A stretch of 64,000 nt of DNA from Apostichopus japonicus (Eukaryota; Echinodermata; Holothuroidea; Aspidochirotida; Stichopodidae), in assembly GCF_037975245.1 (NCBI RefSeq), contig NC_092571.1, forward strand, positions 27,935,564 through 27,999,563, read 5' to 3'. The notes under the pieces are model-generated. The model was not told the origin of the DNA and ran no database searches. It saw nothing but the letters and a program-made list of their open reading frames with translations. Below, one piece after another: positions 10,824 to 21,829 of this stretch. Position 1 is the stretch's first letter; each line of letters starts with the position of its first letter. The position numbers were made by a program, and so were the translations under genes.

Positions 10824-11499
10824 ATGTATATATTGTGTATATGACATATAATACATATCTATACATTATGGAGAGGAAGTGTTTCTTGTATGGTTGAAAC
10901 AGACTTCTGTGTATCATGTTTGGTTTGTCCAAATTTATACCACTATTAAACTGTTACAGTAATGTATTAAAAGAAAACTGTCATTACTATCTCAATATGT
11001 GAACTGGACTGAACAATTTCAGCAATCATGAATCAGATACTTGTAGATGTTGCTTCTTCTGAAATAAATGAATTGATATTTCTGGTGGGCATGTTTCACC
11101 TTAATGATAAGGATAACATCCCTAATGTAACATTTATGTATTTTCCTACTATTGATGTGTTTTGAGAAACTTTTGACGTTAGAGGTTTAAGATTGAGGGT
11201 CTTTTACTAAGGACAACTGTATTACACTGGACCTTCATGTATTATGTTTAGACATGTTATTCATAGCTTGAGAAATATAAAATACATGAAATGCATCTTC
11301 AGCTGGCACGAGCTGACTGAAATGCATATGAATGTACAGATTATACATTTCCTATGTTGTACTTATTCATAAAATAATGTCATATATATGTTAGTGTTCA
11401 GAAGTAGAACTGTGCGAAGGGCCACATGTGAACTCCTCATTAGGTCCCAAACTTTGGTGCAGGTAACACTGAGAATATTGCAAATCCAATAGTGGATTG
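10824..11499. other. Intronic DNA without recognised features
   Basis: AT-rich sequence between the SINE fragment and the satellite array. No open frame or repeat family was recognised. Confidence 0.45.
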
Positions 11500-11549
11500 G
11501 AGTTTGGTAATATCACATCTATTATGTAGCTACTACCTACCCATCTTAT

Positions 11550-13960
11550 ATCCCTCATTGGTAATATGTAGTGGTTCGAAGGATATTTGTGGGTTTAGCA
11601 AAATAACTCCCGAGAATGCCATGTGTGCATCTCATATGATAATGTGTCCTAAACACATAAAGCTTCACAATGTGTTGGTTTTGTTAATTTCTACTACATT
11701 TATCTATTTGGAATTTATATTTTAAGCTCAGACAAGTAGCATTCTTGGAAAAGCCTCATACTTGTGCATCTAGCCCAGGCTCTGAACAAAGACCGATACG
11801 CTGTGTGCACATTGTAACATACTGTACTGTATATGCCCATATTAAACATGGGATGGGCTAAATTTACTTCTCAATAATGAAGAAAATGTTGTTTATTTCT
11901 ACTAGTTGGATCGTGTATGTAGGAAATGTTCATTTTGGGCTCAGACAAAGCCCTTTCTTTGGAATTCCCCATGTGAATCTCATATGCTAGGACCTTGAAC
12001 ACGTAGGTATGGACACATACACATTGTAGAATAAATGCCAATATTAAACAGGTGAGATATGGCCTATTTTTGCTGCTCAGCAATGAAGAAAATGTTGTGT
12101 ATTTCTACTAGTTAGACTAGTTTGTGTTGTATAATAAATAATATTATTAGGCTCAGTCAATGATTTTTGTTTGGAATGCCCCATGTGAATCTCTATATAT
12201 GCTAGAACCCTGAACACACAGGTACACAATATACACATTGTAGCACATATGACAATATTAATCAGCAGGTGAGATATGGGCTAATTTTACTCCTCAATAA
12301 TGAAAAAAACATTGTTTATTTCTGCTAGTTATACCTGTTTATGTTGGAAATTAAACAACAGGTGAGATATGGTCAGTTTTGCTTCCCAAAAATGGAGAAA
12401 ACATTTCTACTAGTTAGGCTTGTTTATTTAGAAATGATATTTTTGGACTCAGACAATGTCTTTCCTTTGGAATGCCCCATGAGAATCTAATATGATATAG
12501 TACCCTGAACACATCGGTACACCATATACACATTGTAGCATAAATGCCAATATATTACAGGTGAGATATGGGCTAGTTTTACTTCTCAATAATTAAGAAA
12601 CCATTGTTTACTTCTACTAGTTAGACTACAGTAGTTTATGTTGTAAATAATATTATTAGGCTCAGACAATGAACTTTGTTTGGAATGCCCCATGTGAATC
12701 TCATATGCTAGAACCTTGAACACACAGGTACTGTACACCATATACACACTGTAGCACATACAGTATGCCGATATTAAACAGCAGGTGAGATATGGGCTAA
12801 TTGTACTTCTTAATAATGAAGAAAACATTGTTTATTTCTACTAGTTAGACCTGTTTATGTTGGAAATGATATTATTGGGCTCAGACAATGAACTCTATTG
12901 GAATGCCCCATGTGAATCACATATATGCTAGAACCCTGAACACACAGGTACACCATATACACACTAGCATTTATGTCAATATTAAACAACTGGTGAGATA
13001 TGGGCAGTTTTGCTTCTCAAAAATGAAGAAAACATTTCTACTAGTTAGGCTTGTTTATTTTTGAAATGATATTTTTGGACTCAGGCAATGTCTGTCCTTT
13101 GGAAAGCCCCATGTGAATCTTATATGATATAGTATAACCCTGAACACACAGGTACAACATATATACATTGTAGCATACAGTATACAGTACATGTCAATAT
13201 TACACAGGTGAGATATGGTCTAGCCCGCTAGGTTTGCTTCTAAATAATCAAGAAAAAATTGTTGTTTCTAGTTAGAACTGTTTATGTTGGAAATGATTAT
13301 TTTGGTCTCAGACAATGAACTTTAGGAATCTCATAGAACCCTGAACATGCACGAACAGCATTTACAGTGTTAGCATGTGCCAATCTTAAAAAGGTGAGAT
13401 ATGGGCTAGCTTTACTTCTCAAAAATGAAGTAACATTTCTATTGGTTAGCCCGGTTTATGTTGGAAATTGTATTATTGGGCTCAGACAATGATTTTTGTA
13501 TGGAACACCCCAATTGAATCCCATATACACATTGTAGCATATATACAGTATATGCCAATATTACACAGGTGAAATATGGGTTTGGTTTGCCTCTCAATAA
13601 TGTAGAAATCATTATTTCAACTAGTTGGACTTTTTATGTTAGAAATGATATTTCTTAGCTCACAGAGAGCCTTTCTTTGGAATGCCCTGTGTGAATCTCA
13701 TATGCTAGGACCCTGAACACACAGCTAAAATATATTTACTGTAATGTACACATTGTAACATATATGACATGATTAAACAGATGAGAAACGAGCTTGGTTT
13801 GTTCCTCATAAAGAAGTAAACATTGTTTGTGTAGACGTGTTTATGTTAGAAATGATATTTTGGTGCTCAGTGAACTTTGTGAGGAATGCCCCATGTGAAT
13901 GTCATACTGTATATGCTGGGACCCTGAACACACAGGTACAGTATGGCATGGACATATTGC
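11550..13960 (+). repeat. Satellite-like tandem array, unit about 170-230 bp
   Basis: A unit with the ordered words GCTCAGACAATGA, GGAATGCCCCATGTGAATCTCATATGCTAG (in part), CCTGAACACACAGGTAC, ATATACACATTGTAGCAT, GGTGAGATATGGGCTA, TTCTCAATAATGAAGAAA and TTTCTACTAGTTAG recurs. GCTCAG-type starts lie near 11728, 11939, 12151, 12447, 12660, 12880, 13079, 13306, 13479, 13659 and 13866. Units vary by internal deletions and one partial duplication near 12330-12440. The array lies wholly within the long glycosyltransferase intron and has no coding potential. Confidence 0.9.
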
Positions 13961-14557
13961 AGTGTATAAATCCAAATTTTCTCCTTATCCGAAACCTTTC
14001 ATTTACTTACTGAGAATATCTCAAATTTGACATAAATTTCGAAAGAATTTTCATATCAAAAAGTAAGACAAACAAATGTAAATATTTCATATTTTTTACT
14101 GACACCTAATGTCTCCATATTAGTTATGAATCCTTTCCTTAACATATTAATACACAATATTTCTGCAATGTAAACATTTTCATCACAATATCATCTAAAC
14201 CGGTTCTGGCAGCATACAACCTATATATATATTGATATTTATTTACACACATACCTGAGGACAGTTTTTCATAGTCACAACATAGAGTAAATAAGAAGCC
14301 ATTTTTGCTTGTAAATATATTATTTCATTTAGACATACCTCTGGTTTGCAAGTTGGAACGAGATTTCCCTCTTCCTTACTACTTTGCAGCCCTGCAGCAT
14401 GCATGTCAGTCTACAGCCATGACCACTATGTGTTAGACGTTTTTGGGTAGCCTACATTAAATGTTTTCCATGTGTTATTAATGATGATTAATAATTAGTT
14501 AATCCTTCAATTAGTTGAATAATTAGTTAATCCTTCAATGATGTTGCCTCAACACAG
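13961..14557. other. End of the long glycosyltransferase intron
   Basis: AT-rich sequence ending in the acceptor CTCAACACAG at 14548-14557. A short direct repeat (TTAGTTAATCCTTCAAT) occurs near 14497-14540. Confidence 0.5.
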
Positions 14558-15456
14558 AATACACTGTAATTTTGAGTGATGACAACAACACTATTTTGAA
14601 GAGAAACTCTTTCAGGGTTAAAGATGAAAGTGCACATTTTCAAAGCGACATTTTCTTCTCTAATTTTTCAGATGTATTCCGTGGTAAAACCGTGGTAAAA
14701 GAACGCATTACTTCCCCATTGGCAGATAGTGAACGAACGCTTGAAGGTCTTATCCCAAGATTGGAGTCACCGGTCATTCTGAGTGTGACAAATGCCGGAT
14801 ACCTGAATCTAACTGAAAACATGATTTCAAGTGCCACAAGATTAAAACTTAAATATGATTTTATACTCGTTTGTGAAGACGATATTGCCTTTGATTATTT
14901 CCGGAATGATACAAATGTTTATGCTATAAGGACACACTTTACTCGTAATATTACCGGTCCCCAAATACACTCGTCAGAATTATTCGAGCAACTTGTTAGT
15001 CGCAAAATATTCTATGTACGTGATTTGATTCAACGAGGACTTGATGTCTTCTTCGTCGACTCAGATGTTGTCTTTTTACAAGATCCAACACCTTATCTTA
15101 GAAAAGATTTTGATATAATTGTTAATGATGAGTCGGGCATTCCGCATTGTCCAGGATTATTCTTTATACGGTCTACGGAGGAATCGATGAAAATGATATC
15201 AGCATGGATTAAATATTTACATGACGGCAAGGGGAACCAGGTTGCCTTTAACAAAGCGATATTTCTGACACAGCAGTTATCTGTAACGAGGTTCAGTCAA
15301 TTTTTATTTGTAAGAGGGGACCATTATTTTAGTACCAAATTTAACTGGAAGGAAGAATATCCTTTCACTGTCCTGGTACACGTAAACCATGTTTTAACTC
15401 CTGAAGAGAAAATGGTAAAACTGAAAGAAGGTAAACTATGGTTCACGACGGTTTAA
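14558..15456 (+). CDS. Glycosyltransferase gene, catalytic exon (nucleotide-diphospho-sugar transferase family)
   Basis: The exon is open from the acceptor at 14557 to TAA at 15454-15456 and encodes about 299 residues. Counting from the TTG codon at 14572, residues 67-100 (VILSVTNAGYLNL...) form the first nucleotide-binding strand region. VDSDVVF at 162-168 holds the DxD metal-binding motif (D163, D165). GNQVAFN at 221-227 and the closing H-x-N-H (270-273) are also typical of this fold (Pfam nucleotide-diphospho-sugar transferase, GT77-like). With exon 1 the product would be a Golgi type II enzyme of about 350 residues, normal for the family. Donor and acceptor sugars cannot be inferred. A transposon begins 17 bases after the stop codon. 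Confidence 0.8.
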
Positions 15457-15472
15457 GGGAAACATGAAACAT

Positions 15473-16821
15473 CAGGGGCGTATCCAGGATTTTCCAATAG
15501 GGGGGGGGGGGGCGCCAGGCATGAATGATCGCCGTCCTGGGGGATGGGTCTAAGGGGAGGGGTGGACAATTTTTGCTTTCGAAGAAGGGCTGAAATGCAA
15601 AATGGTGCCATATGCATGGGCGGCGATCCGTACTTCCGAGTGGGGGGGGGGGGGGATATGACCTTGTTGACTATCTAAGCGTAGCGCCACCATGAGTTGG
15701 CGCGAAGCGTACAAGAAAATTTTGGGATTAACAAACCCTCTAGTTGGCCGGAAACGGCACTTCCCGAGGTTTCCAAGCGGCATATACCCAACTTTAAAAT
15801 AGGGATGTCATGTCCGAAATATCTCATAATCAGGATCCAAAATACTTTTTTTTTTAAATTTCGGGTGTTATTTTGGGAAAATTGCCCCTGTCAATCTTGT
15901 TTCAGGCGCAACGTTAGAATGTTCGAGAGCTCTTTTATATTATTCGATGAAGAAAATGGCCTCATGCAGGCTATTATAGGCCTATACACATGCAATACAC
16001 AATTACACATAGTTACATTCCTAGGTACCGATTGCTAGGGCATCCAGGTGAAACGTGTATTAAGCATTACCCTGGTAACATGAGATTCTCAGCTGTTCGA
16101 GGGAACATGTACGTGTGTAGGCCTACTATAGGGCCTATATGAATACTATGAGGGTGCATATATGTACTAGCCTATATCAATACCGTGGGCGCAATAATAC
16201 ATTTTGTTGTTATAGGGCCAATGAAGCCTACAGTCAACTATTCTTGCTTTATAAAGACGCTTTATTTGAAAAGATCGCACTGCGTTTATGGTAGGCGAGA
16301 AATGAAGCTAAAAAAGAGCCGTACATTAACGATGATGCATAAATGTAGGCATGAAAATATTCTTATCCCTGGCATTTGGTGGGGGGGGGGGATATGGTGT
16401 ATTACATCCCCTCCACCCATTTTCATGGGGGATATATCCCCCTTCCCCCCCCCCCCCCCAGGATCGCCGCCCATGGCCATATGTGACCCATTTTTCGACC
16501 TTAATAATAAGCAACATTTCCAGTAAATATGGACACAAAATGCACAATTTAGTATGGCTGGCATGTCACTTAGTGTTTATAGTGATAATACAAACACAAT
16601 TACCATCTATGTTTCTAAAACTATTATGCCGCCGAACTTCGCCAGAACCTTTTTTTGGCAAACAAAAATAAAGCATACGGGAGGGGGGGGGGGGGGTTGA
16701 GCGATCACCGACATCTCACATAAAGGTCGTCTTTTTTTCTTTTTTTTGCTAATCTTTTTTTTTTTGGTGACGGCCAATAGGGGGGGCGCCTGTTGTGCCC
16801 CCCCCCCTGGATACGCCCCTG
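15473..16821. mobile_element. Transposon of the CAGGGGCGTATCC family, hosting a nested element
   Basis: The termini CAGGGGCGTATCCAGG (15473) and CCTGGATACGCCCCTG (ends 16821) are perfect 16-bp inverted repeats, the same family as 552-3562. The target-site duplication is not clean (AAACAT left, AAAGAT right). The element contains the nested insertion 15615-16475 and long T and G runs. It lies in the presumptive 3' untranslated region of the glycosyltransferase. Confidence 0.75.
15615..16475. mobile_element. Nested hAT-like element with CATGGGCGGCGATCC ends
   Basis: The left end is CATGGGCGGCGATCC and the right end GGATCGCCGCCCATG, a perfect 15-bp inverted repeat. A perfect 8-bp target-site duplication GCCATATG is at 15607-15614 and 16476-16483. 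Poly-G follows the left end and poly-C precedes the right end. It shares the internal GCGCCA/TGGCGC hairpin of the other families. Confidence 0.9.
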
Positions 16822-18481
16822 AAAGATAGTTAAAGTACTGGCAGTGAGTTTACAGGATGCTTGTGTTACTGTATATACGTTGTGTTAAGGGCTACTGTGT
16901 TTCTGTGAACTTGTGCGAAGGCTGTCATCTCTAAACTGAATATTCCAAAACAACTAACGTCATTGTTATCTTAACAAAACGAATTAACTGAACAATTTTT
17001 GTTCAGAACTGTCGTCATATAGGCAGAAGGATGAACATTCCATGGAAAGATACATTTTTTTCCATCGGATATCTAAGGAAAATATATAATTCGAAGATAT
17101 CCATGTAAGGAGAAAATAATTTACATTACAACAATAACTTTGTGTTCTTTCCTTGAAATAAAATTTGTATATTGTTAAGTTAAAATATTGTAATGAGAAT
17201 TCATTGTCGAATCATTCTAAATTTTAACAATTTACGGTGCAGCTCCCATGAAATGGGGAAAAACATATATATGTCAACACATGTTTTGTCCTTGCTCTTT
17301 AATTTTACTACTAACTGGAATATTGTGTAAATATATAACATTAGTTTGTGGTGTGTTCATGTTTCAGTGGTGAAAGCCAAACTTATCAGCAACTCAAATT
17401 ATGTAACGCCTACTACGAAGAAAATGTATCTCAAATAAAAAAGTTACTTACAACAATGATTATTTCAGCATCTCCTGTTTTCATAAGTGATTTTTTTCCC
17501 TTCAGGTCTTTCCACTTTTCACATTTCTAAGAAGTCACAATCTTAGCCCCCTGGTGAAATAGCATCCAATTCATACATGTCGCAATTCAAATATTAACTA
17601 ATTGGAAGTTGATAGTGTGTTGCCATAAATTGAACTTGAATGAAACACAGATAAGCTGATTCCTGATCATTATAATCATTTGAAATGTATTATGGTAGCT
17701 AATATTGTAATCAGTATCCAAGCATCAGTCAAAAGTAACTTTTCATAACTTGTAGTACATTTGGATACATCTTTATTATTTATAGAACATGTTATTTTCA
17801 TGATGATGTCATTTATTTGTTACAAATTTGCAACACGGATGCATTATCGCTAACTTGTGCACCAGTTTCGAAAACAAGGTTGTTGAAGGAGGGTAAAGCT
17901 TTTGAAGAAACACTGTCACCATGGTCACACACTACCTGCTAGTATGCACGGTATATGCTTACAACATACATTTTAGTTTCGATTTGTAATAGCATACAGG
18001 AGTGTGTGTAGCAAGCGGGCCATCATAATGTTACTATAACTAATTCCGATTTTTTTTTTTTTTTTTAAATACTCATTCCAATATTTTACAATGCTCCATT
18101 AAGGCTAATTCATGATGGCGTCATCATCGCACACACTATAGTACTAAATTTTAATGCTAGTCCACTGTTTTTCAATTTGGGATAATTCATGAATATGCCT
18201 AAAATATGCAGTGCTCATCTTCATATACAAACAAGATCAGCCATGGATAACGTTCAACGCACTTCGTCATTGGGAGACTCGTATTTGTGTACCTTAGGAA
18301 ATACTCGGAATGTCAGCAGGTATCAAACTTAAGTAAGTAGGATTTTAAGTGAAAGCCGACGCTGAACTGCAGCACCCTACAGATCTGAATGAAAATAATT
18401 CAAATATTTATCATTGGTACAGTACATAGCGCCAAAACTTGTCTCTAAGCGTATGAAAAACCAACCCTTAACCTTATCAGA
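16822..18481. other. Intergenic region before the transporter gene
   Basis: AT-rich sequence with no convincing coding exon. A poly-T tract is at about 18050-18066. About 18370-18481 is also present in decayed form at 24740-24840 and is probably the 5' flank or 5' untranslated region of the transporter. Confidence 0.5.
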
Positions 18482-18743
18482 ATGAATATTCATATAGGCA
18501 AGAAAAGAACAGAAATGATTTTCATTATACGCTTAAACTTTGCAATCATGTGGAACGAAAAATTGGGAAGGCTTTTCGATTCGTTTGGAATATTGTTTGC
18601 CGGGATGTTAGCCGTTTTTCTCGAGAGTGGGTCATATAAAGCTTTCGGTGTCCTACTTGACGATATCGTGGACGAATACAAGACTTCAAACACGTATGCT
18701 GGATGGGTGCTTAGTTTTCAAGAGTCGGCCTCCTATATTGTCG
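18482..18743 (+). pseudogene. Monocarboxylate-transporter-like gene (SLC16/MFS), exon 1
   Basis: From ATG 18482 (or the second ATG at 18548) the frame gives an N-terminal helix FDSFGILFAGMLAVFLESG, then SYKAFGVLLDDIVDEY and NTYAGWVLSF. This is the hallmark start of SLC16-type transporters (helix 1, G..KSFGV, then the loop S...TSW). It ends at a strong donor, TTGTCG|GTAAGA, phase 1. Exons 2 to 4 follow in order on the same strand at 26007, 29653 and 31042. SLC16 members carry monocarboxylates, thyroid hormone or other small substrates; the substrate here is unknown. This exon is intact, but downstream lesions make the locus a likely pseudogene, so I classify the set that way. Confidence 0.75.
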
Positions 18744-19575
18744 GTAAGATTTCAAAAAGCCTATAGCCGTTGGCATGCATAGTGACATTGTATATGTTAA
18801 ATGTACGAGGGTTCCAAACTCGGCAATCAAACTTCGAACACCATTTACTACTTCTTACAAATTTAAAACAAAATCAAATAATTGTATTCACAGAGGAAAT
18901 GTCCCACCATCAAACCAGCCCGAGCAGAAGCCATGATATCAGTTCGTGATATTAATTTCACAACTGCAGAACGATGTTAACAAATCTCGTGTCGATCTGC
19001 TACCGATTGATATAAGCTTTAACAGTTACCTTAAAGCTATTTCAAATTTATTATTGGTTTATATGCGTATCTATAGCTAGCAAAAGCCATCTTGATTTAC
19101 CAAAACCTGGGTTTAGGCTATAGATAATGAACTATTGAAGCTATAATTCAATGTAATTGTAACATATTTTGGAAGAATATAGGCTTTTTGCAAATTATAG
19201 TTGTTCGGTATCTCCAAGGGCGGCGGAAACACTTTTAATCTGGGGGGGGGGGGGGGGGCACCGACATCAAAGGGCACTTTGCAGAAATTCGATTGGACTG
19301 ATGCAGCCTTATATTTAGTACCCTTTATTACTCTCATTGTATTATCTTATTTGCGCCCCCTCCCCCCCCCCCCCTCAAGGAAAATATGCATACTAGCACT
19401 GCAATATCCAATGTGCAAATTGGGAAACAAGGAACAATTAGTTTTCTTTTGAGATAATTAGGTGAAATCATGCTAGTTGCTAATGTAGGAACCTTCCGAA
19501 TAAGAGTTTATTTCTCGTTAATATTTTTTCCACTCGAAATAGCTTTAATTTGACCCACAGAAGTTCATTAAAAGT
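18744..19575. other. Transporter intron 1, proximal part
   Basis: No gene is seen. A possible hAT end (CAAGGGCGGCGGAAAC at 19214) is followed by a long G run, and a poly-C run lies at about 19364-19374. I could not find the matching end or a target-site duplication, so this is at most a degraded element. Confidence 0.4.
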
Positions 19576-19745
19576 CAGGGCGTAGCCAGGATTTGCAAAG
19601 TTGTATGCACGACTATCTGAGCGGAGCGCCACCATCGGTTGGCGCGGAGCGTACAAGAAAACTTTTGGTTTTACAAACCCCTCAGATGGCCGGTAACGGG
19701 TATCTCCAATGAATTTGGTCAATTGTAATATAAGGTTTGGAAACC
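19576..19745 (+). mobile_element. Solo left end of a hAT-like element
   Basis: It starts CAGGGCGTAGCCAGG and carries the family hairpin block (CTGAGCGGAGCGCCACCATC..TTGGCGC...AGCGTACAAG) and the ACCCCTCAGATGGCCGG word. No matching right terminus was found downstream, so this is a truncated copy. Confidence 0.6.
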
Positions 19746-20304
19746 CAGCCGCAGGCATAATCATTTTCTAACTATAGATGCATGCTAAATAAGCTATTGC
19801 TGGCCATTTTGCTACCTACATATAGAAAAATATGATGTATTGAGTTCCAGTTTTCGTTTATATAAGGGACAAGGAAACGTAAGTGCATGAGAATTAAGGA
19901 AAACGGACAAATAAAAGGGGGAAAAATGGAAGAAAGTACAATAAAGAAAAAAGACAAAGAAATAGTAGCCAAAAAAAGGAACACAAGTAATACACACGAA
20001 TTATTAAAAGAATTGTCCAGCTCAAAATATATATTGACAAATGAAAGAACTTATTTTAAGTTGACTGTTGAAATCTGCAGTCATTTCCTTTGAATCGCTT
20101 TCCGAGGTGAAAACATTGAAAGTTGACATGTTTTGATCTAAAAGTGAACTTGAACATGCATAGTGATAAACACTGACAAATTTGTTTCATGTTTTGATTT
20201 TAAATCTGCATCCAACATTTCCAATATTGTGACGCATTAACATAATGTTTACCCCACATATATCAGGGCATCAATATGTTCACGTCCCCTTACGCAAGGA
20301 AGCT
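19746..20304. other. Intronic DNA without recognised features
   Basis: A-rich stretch (about 19885-19995) opens spurious frames on both strands. No family was recognised. Confidence 0.4.
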
Positions 20305-20312
20305 AACCCGTC

Positions 20313-20681
20313 CAAGGGCGTAGGAACCGGGGGGCTGGGGGGGTCAGCTCCCAGTGAAAAATGTGGAGGGGCGGAAGTATCATTCCGCCCCCCGGTTCGC
20401 AAGTCAGAAAACCCCTTTTTCATTTCCAAATGAGAAAAAAAGATCTCATTTGGAGCACCAAATTGCATCTAAGGCCAGGTGAAAATACAAAATTAAGTTT
20501 ACAAAATGGAGTGGGTGTTGAAGTGTGCTATATGGCACCAAATTGCATCTGAGGCCACCTGGAAATGCAAAAAATAGGGGAGGGGTCTAAGGGGAGGGGG
20601 ACACCCCCTCCCCTTAGACCCCTCCCCCAGGCCGGCCATCAGTCTTCAGCCCCCACTCAAATCTACCTTCCTACGCCACTG
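20313..20681. mobile_element. hAT-type MITE (GGCGTAGGAA family), copy 1
   Basis: The termini are CAAGGGCGTAGGAACC and ACCTTCCTACGCCACTG. The flanks AACCCGTC (20305-20312) and AACCCCCC (20682-20689) agree at 6 of 8 positions. Related copies lie at 26112-26477 (opposite orientation) and 48508-48875. All contain two AAATTGCATCT.AGGCCA blocks and a G-rich segment near each end. Confidence 0.8.
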
Positions 20682-20689
20682 AACCCCCC

Positions 20690-21162
20690 AATCCATGGGG
20701 CAAAACAATATTGAAGTGGGAAGAATTACAGAGAAAAAAAACAAAAAAACATTTGACTGTCAGTGTGCAACTATCACATCACACCTGTTTTCATCAAGTT
20801 TTCACATGGTGTCAATTTTAACTATCAATGTCATGAAATTATAATGTAAATTTTCACCAGAATACTCGTTCAAATGATCTAAAATAAAATTACAACATCC
20901 TCTAGACTATCCTTTTATATGTACAGAATGGAGTTTTGAGTGGCCATATAGAGCATTGGTTAAATATTATTACGAATGATCAATTTAGAGTTGTTGCATA
21001 CTCTAACCTCATACTCATATAACGTTACTGTTACTCAAACCATGGAGCTTTAAACATAGCTCCATGCTCAAACGTTGTCATGAATACGTAACTATAGCAA
21101 TTGGTAACACTCTCAGATATGAAACGTCTGCAATATTACGCAAACGTTTCAGGGGTTTTAAC
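20690..21162. other. Intronic DNA without recognised features
   Basis: AT-rich spacer between two MITEs. Nothing was recognised. Confidence 0.45.
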
Positions 21163-21170
21163 GGGTTTAC

Positions 21171-21560
21171 CAGTGGCGGAGCTAGGGGTATTGGTCAGGA
21201 GGGGCGAGAATGGTCTGTAGGGGTGCTTTTGGCACTATCTAAGCGGAGCGCCACCACAGGTTGGCGCGTAGCGTACAGAAATTTTTTTGAGTAAAGATAC
21301 TCCCTAGATCGCCGGAGATGACCCTTTCCGGGCCTGGCTAATTTGCAGATAAATGAAGAATAAATAGGTGTCATCGCCAAATTACACCAACTAAATGTGA
21401 CAAATGTTAATAGGTAGATGAGAGCGCAATAAAAAAGTCAATAATCGCGAATAAGTAAAAAGTGGCAAAGAGCTGAAAAGGGCGCCAGCAAACCATTTGA
21501 GTCCGTCAGGGGGAGGGGGGGGGGCATCCGCCCCCTGACTGTATGGACGCTCCGCCACTG
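21171..21560. mobile_element. hAT-type MITE (CAGTGGCGGAGC family)
   Basis: Perfect 12-bp inverted repeats CAGTGGCGGAGC/GCTCCGCCACTG with a perfect 8-bp target-site duplication GGGTTTAC at 21163-21170 and 21561-21568. This is the cleanest stand-alone copy of the family and defines its ends. Confidence 0.95.
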
Positions 21561-21568
21561 GGGTTTAC

Positions 21569-21824
21569 TTTATCTCTGCCTCAACTAAAGCAGTATCATT
21601 TTGTATCCTAGTATCCTGTCAACCTACTGTACAGCAATTTCATTTTTTGTATAACGTTATACAATTAAGGAGGGTATTCACTAGTTTTGCGCAAGAAGTG
21701 TCCAAAACTACCAAAATGACGAGTAATGTATGAGTAAGATCCAAAGGTTATAGCCTAACGACGTGGGTGCGGTTAGAGACTTAGTCCCGGGCCCGGTGTC
21801 AAGTAGGGCCCGGGAAAATATACA
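21569..21824. other. Spacer between elements
   Basis: A short stretch of intron without recognised features, ending at the GTGGT duplication of the next element. Confidence 0.45.
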
Positions 21825-21829
21825 GTGGT

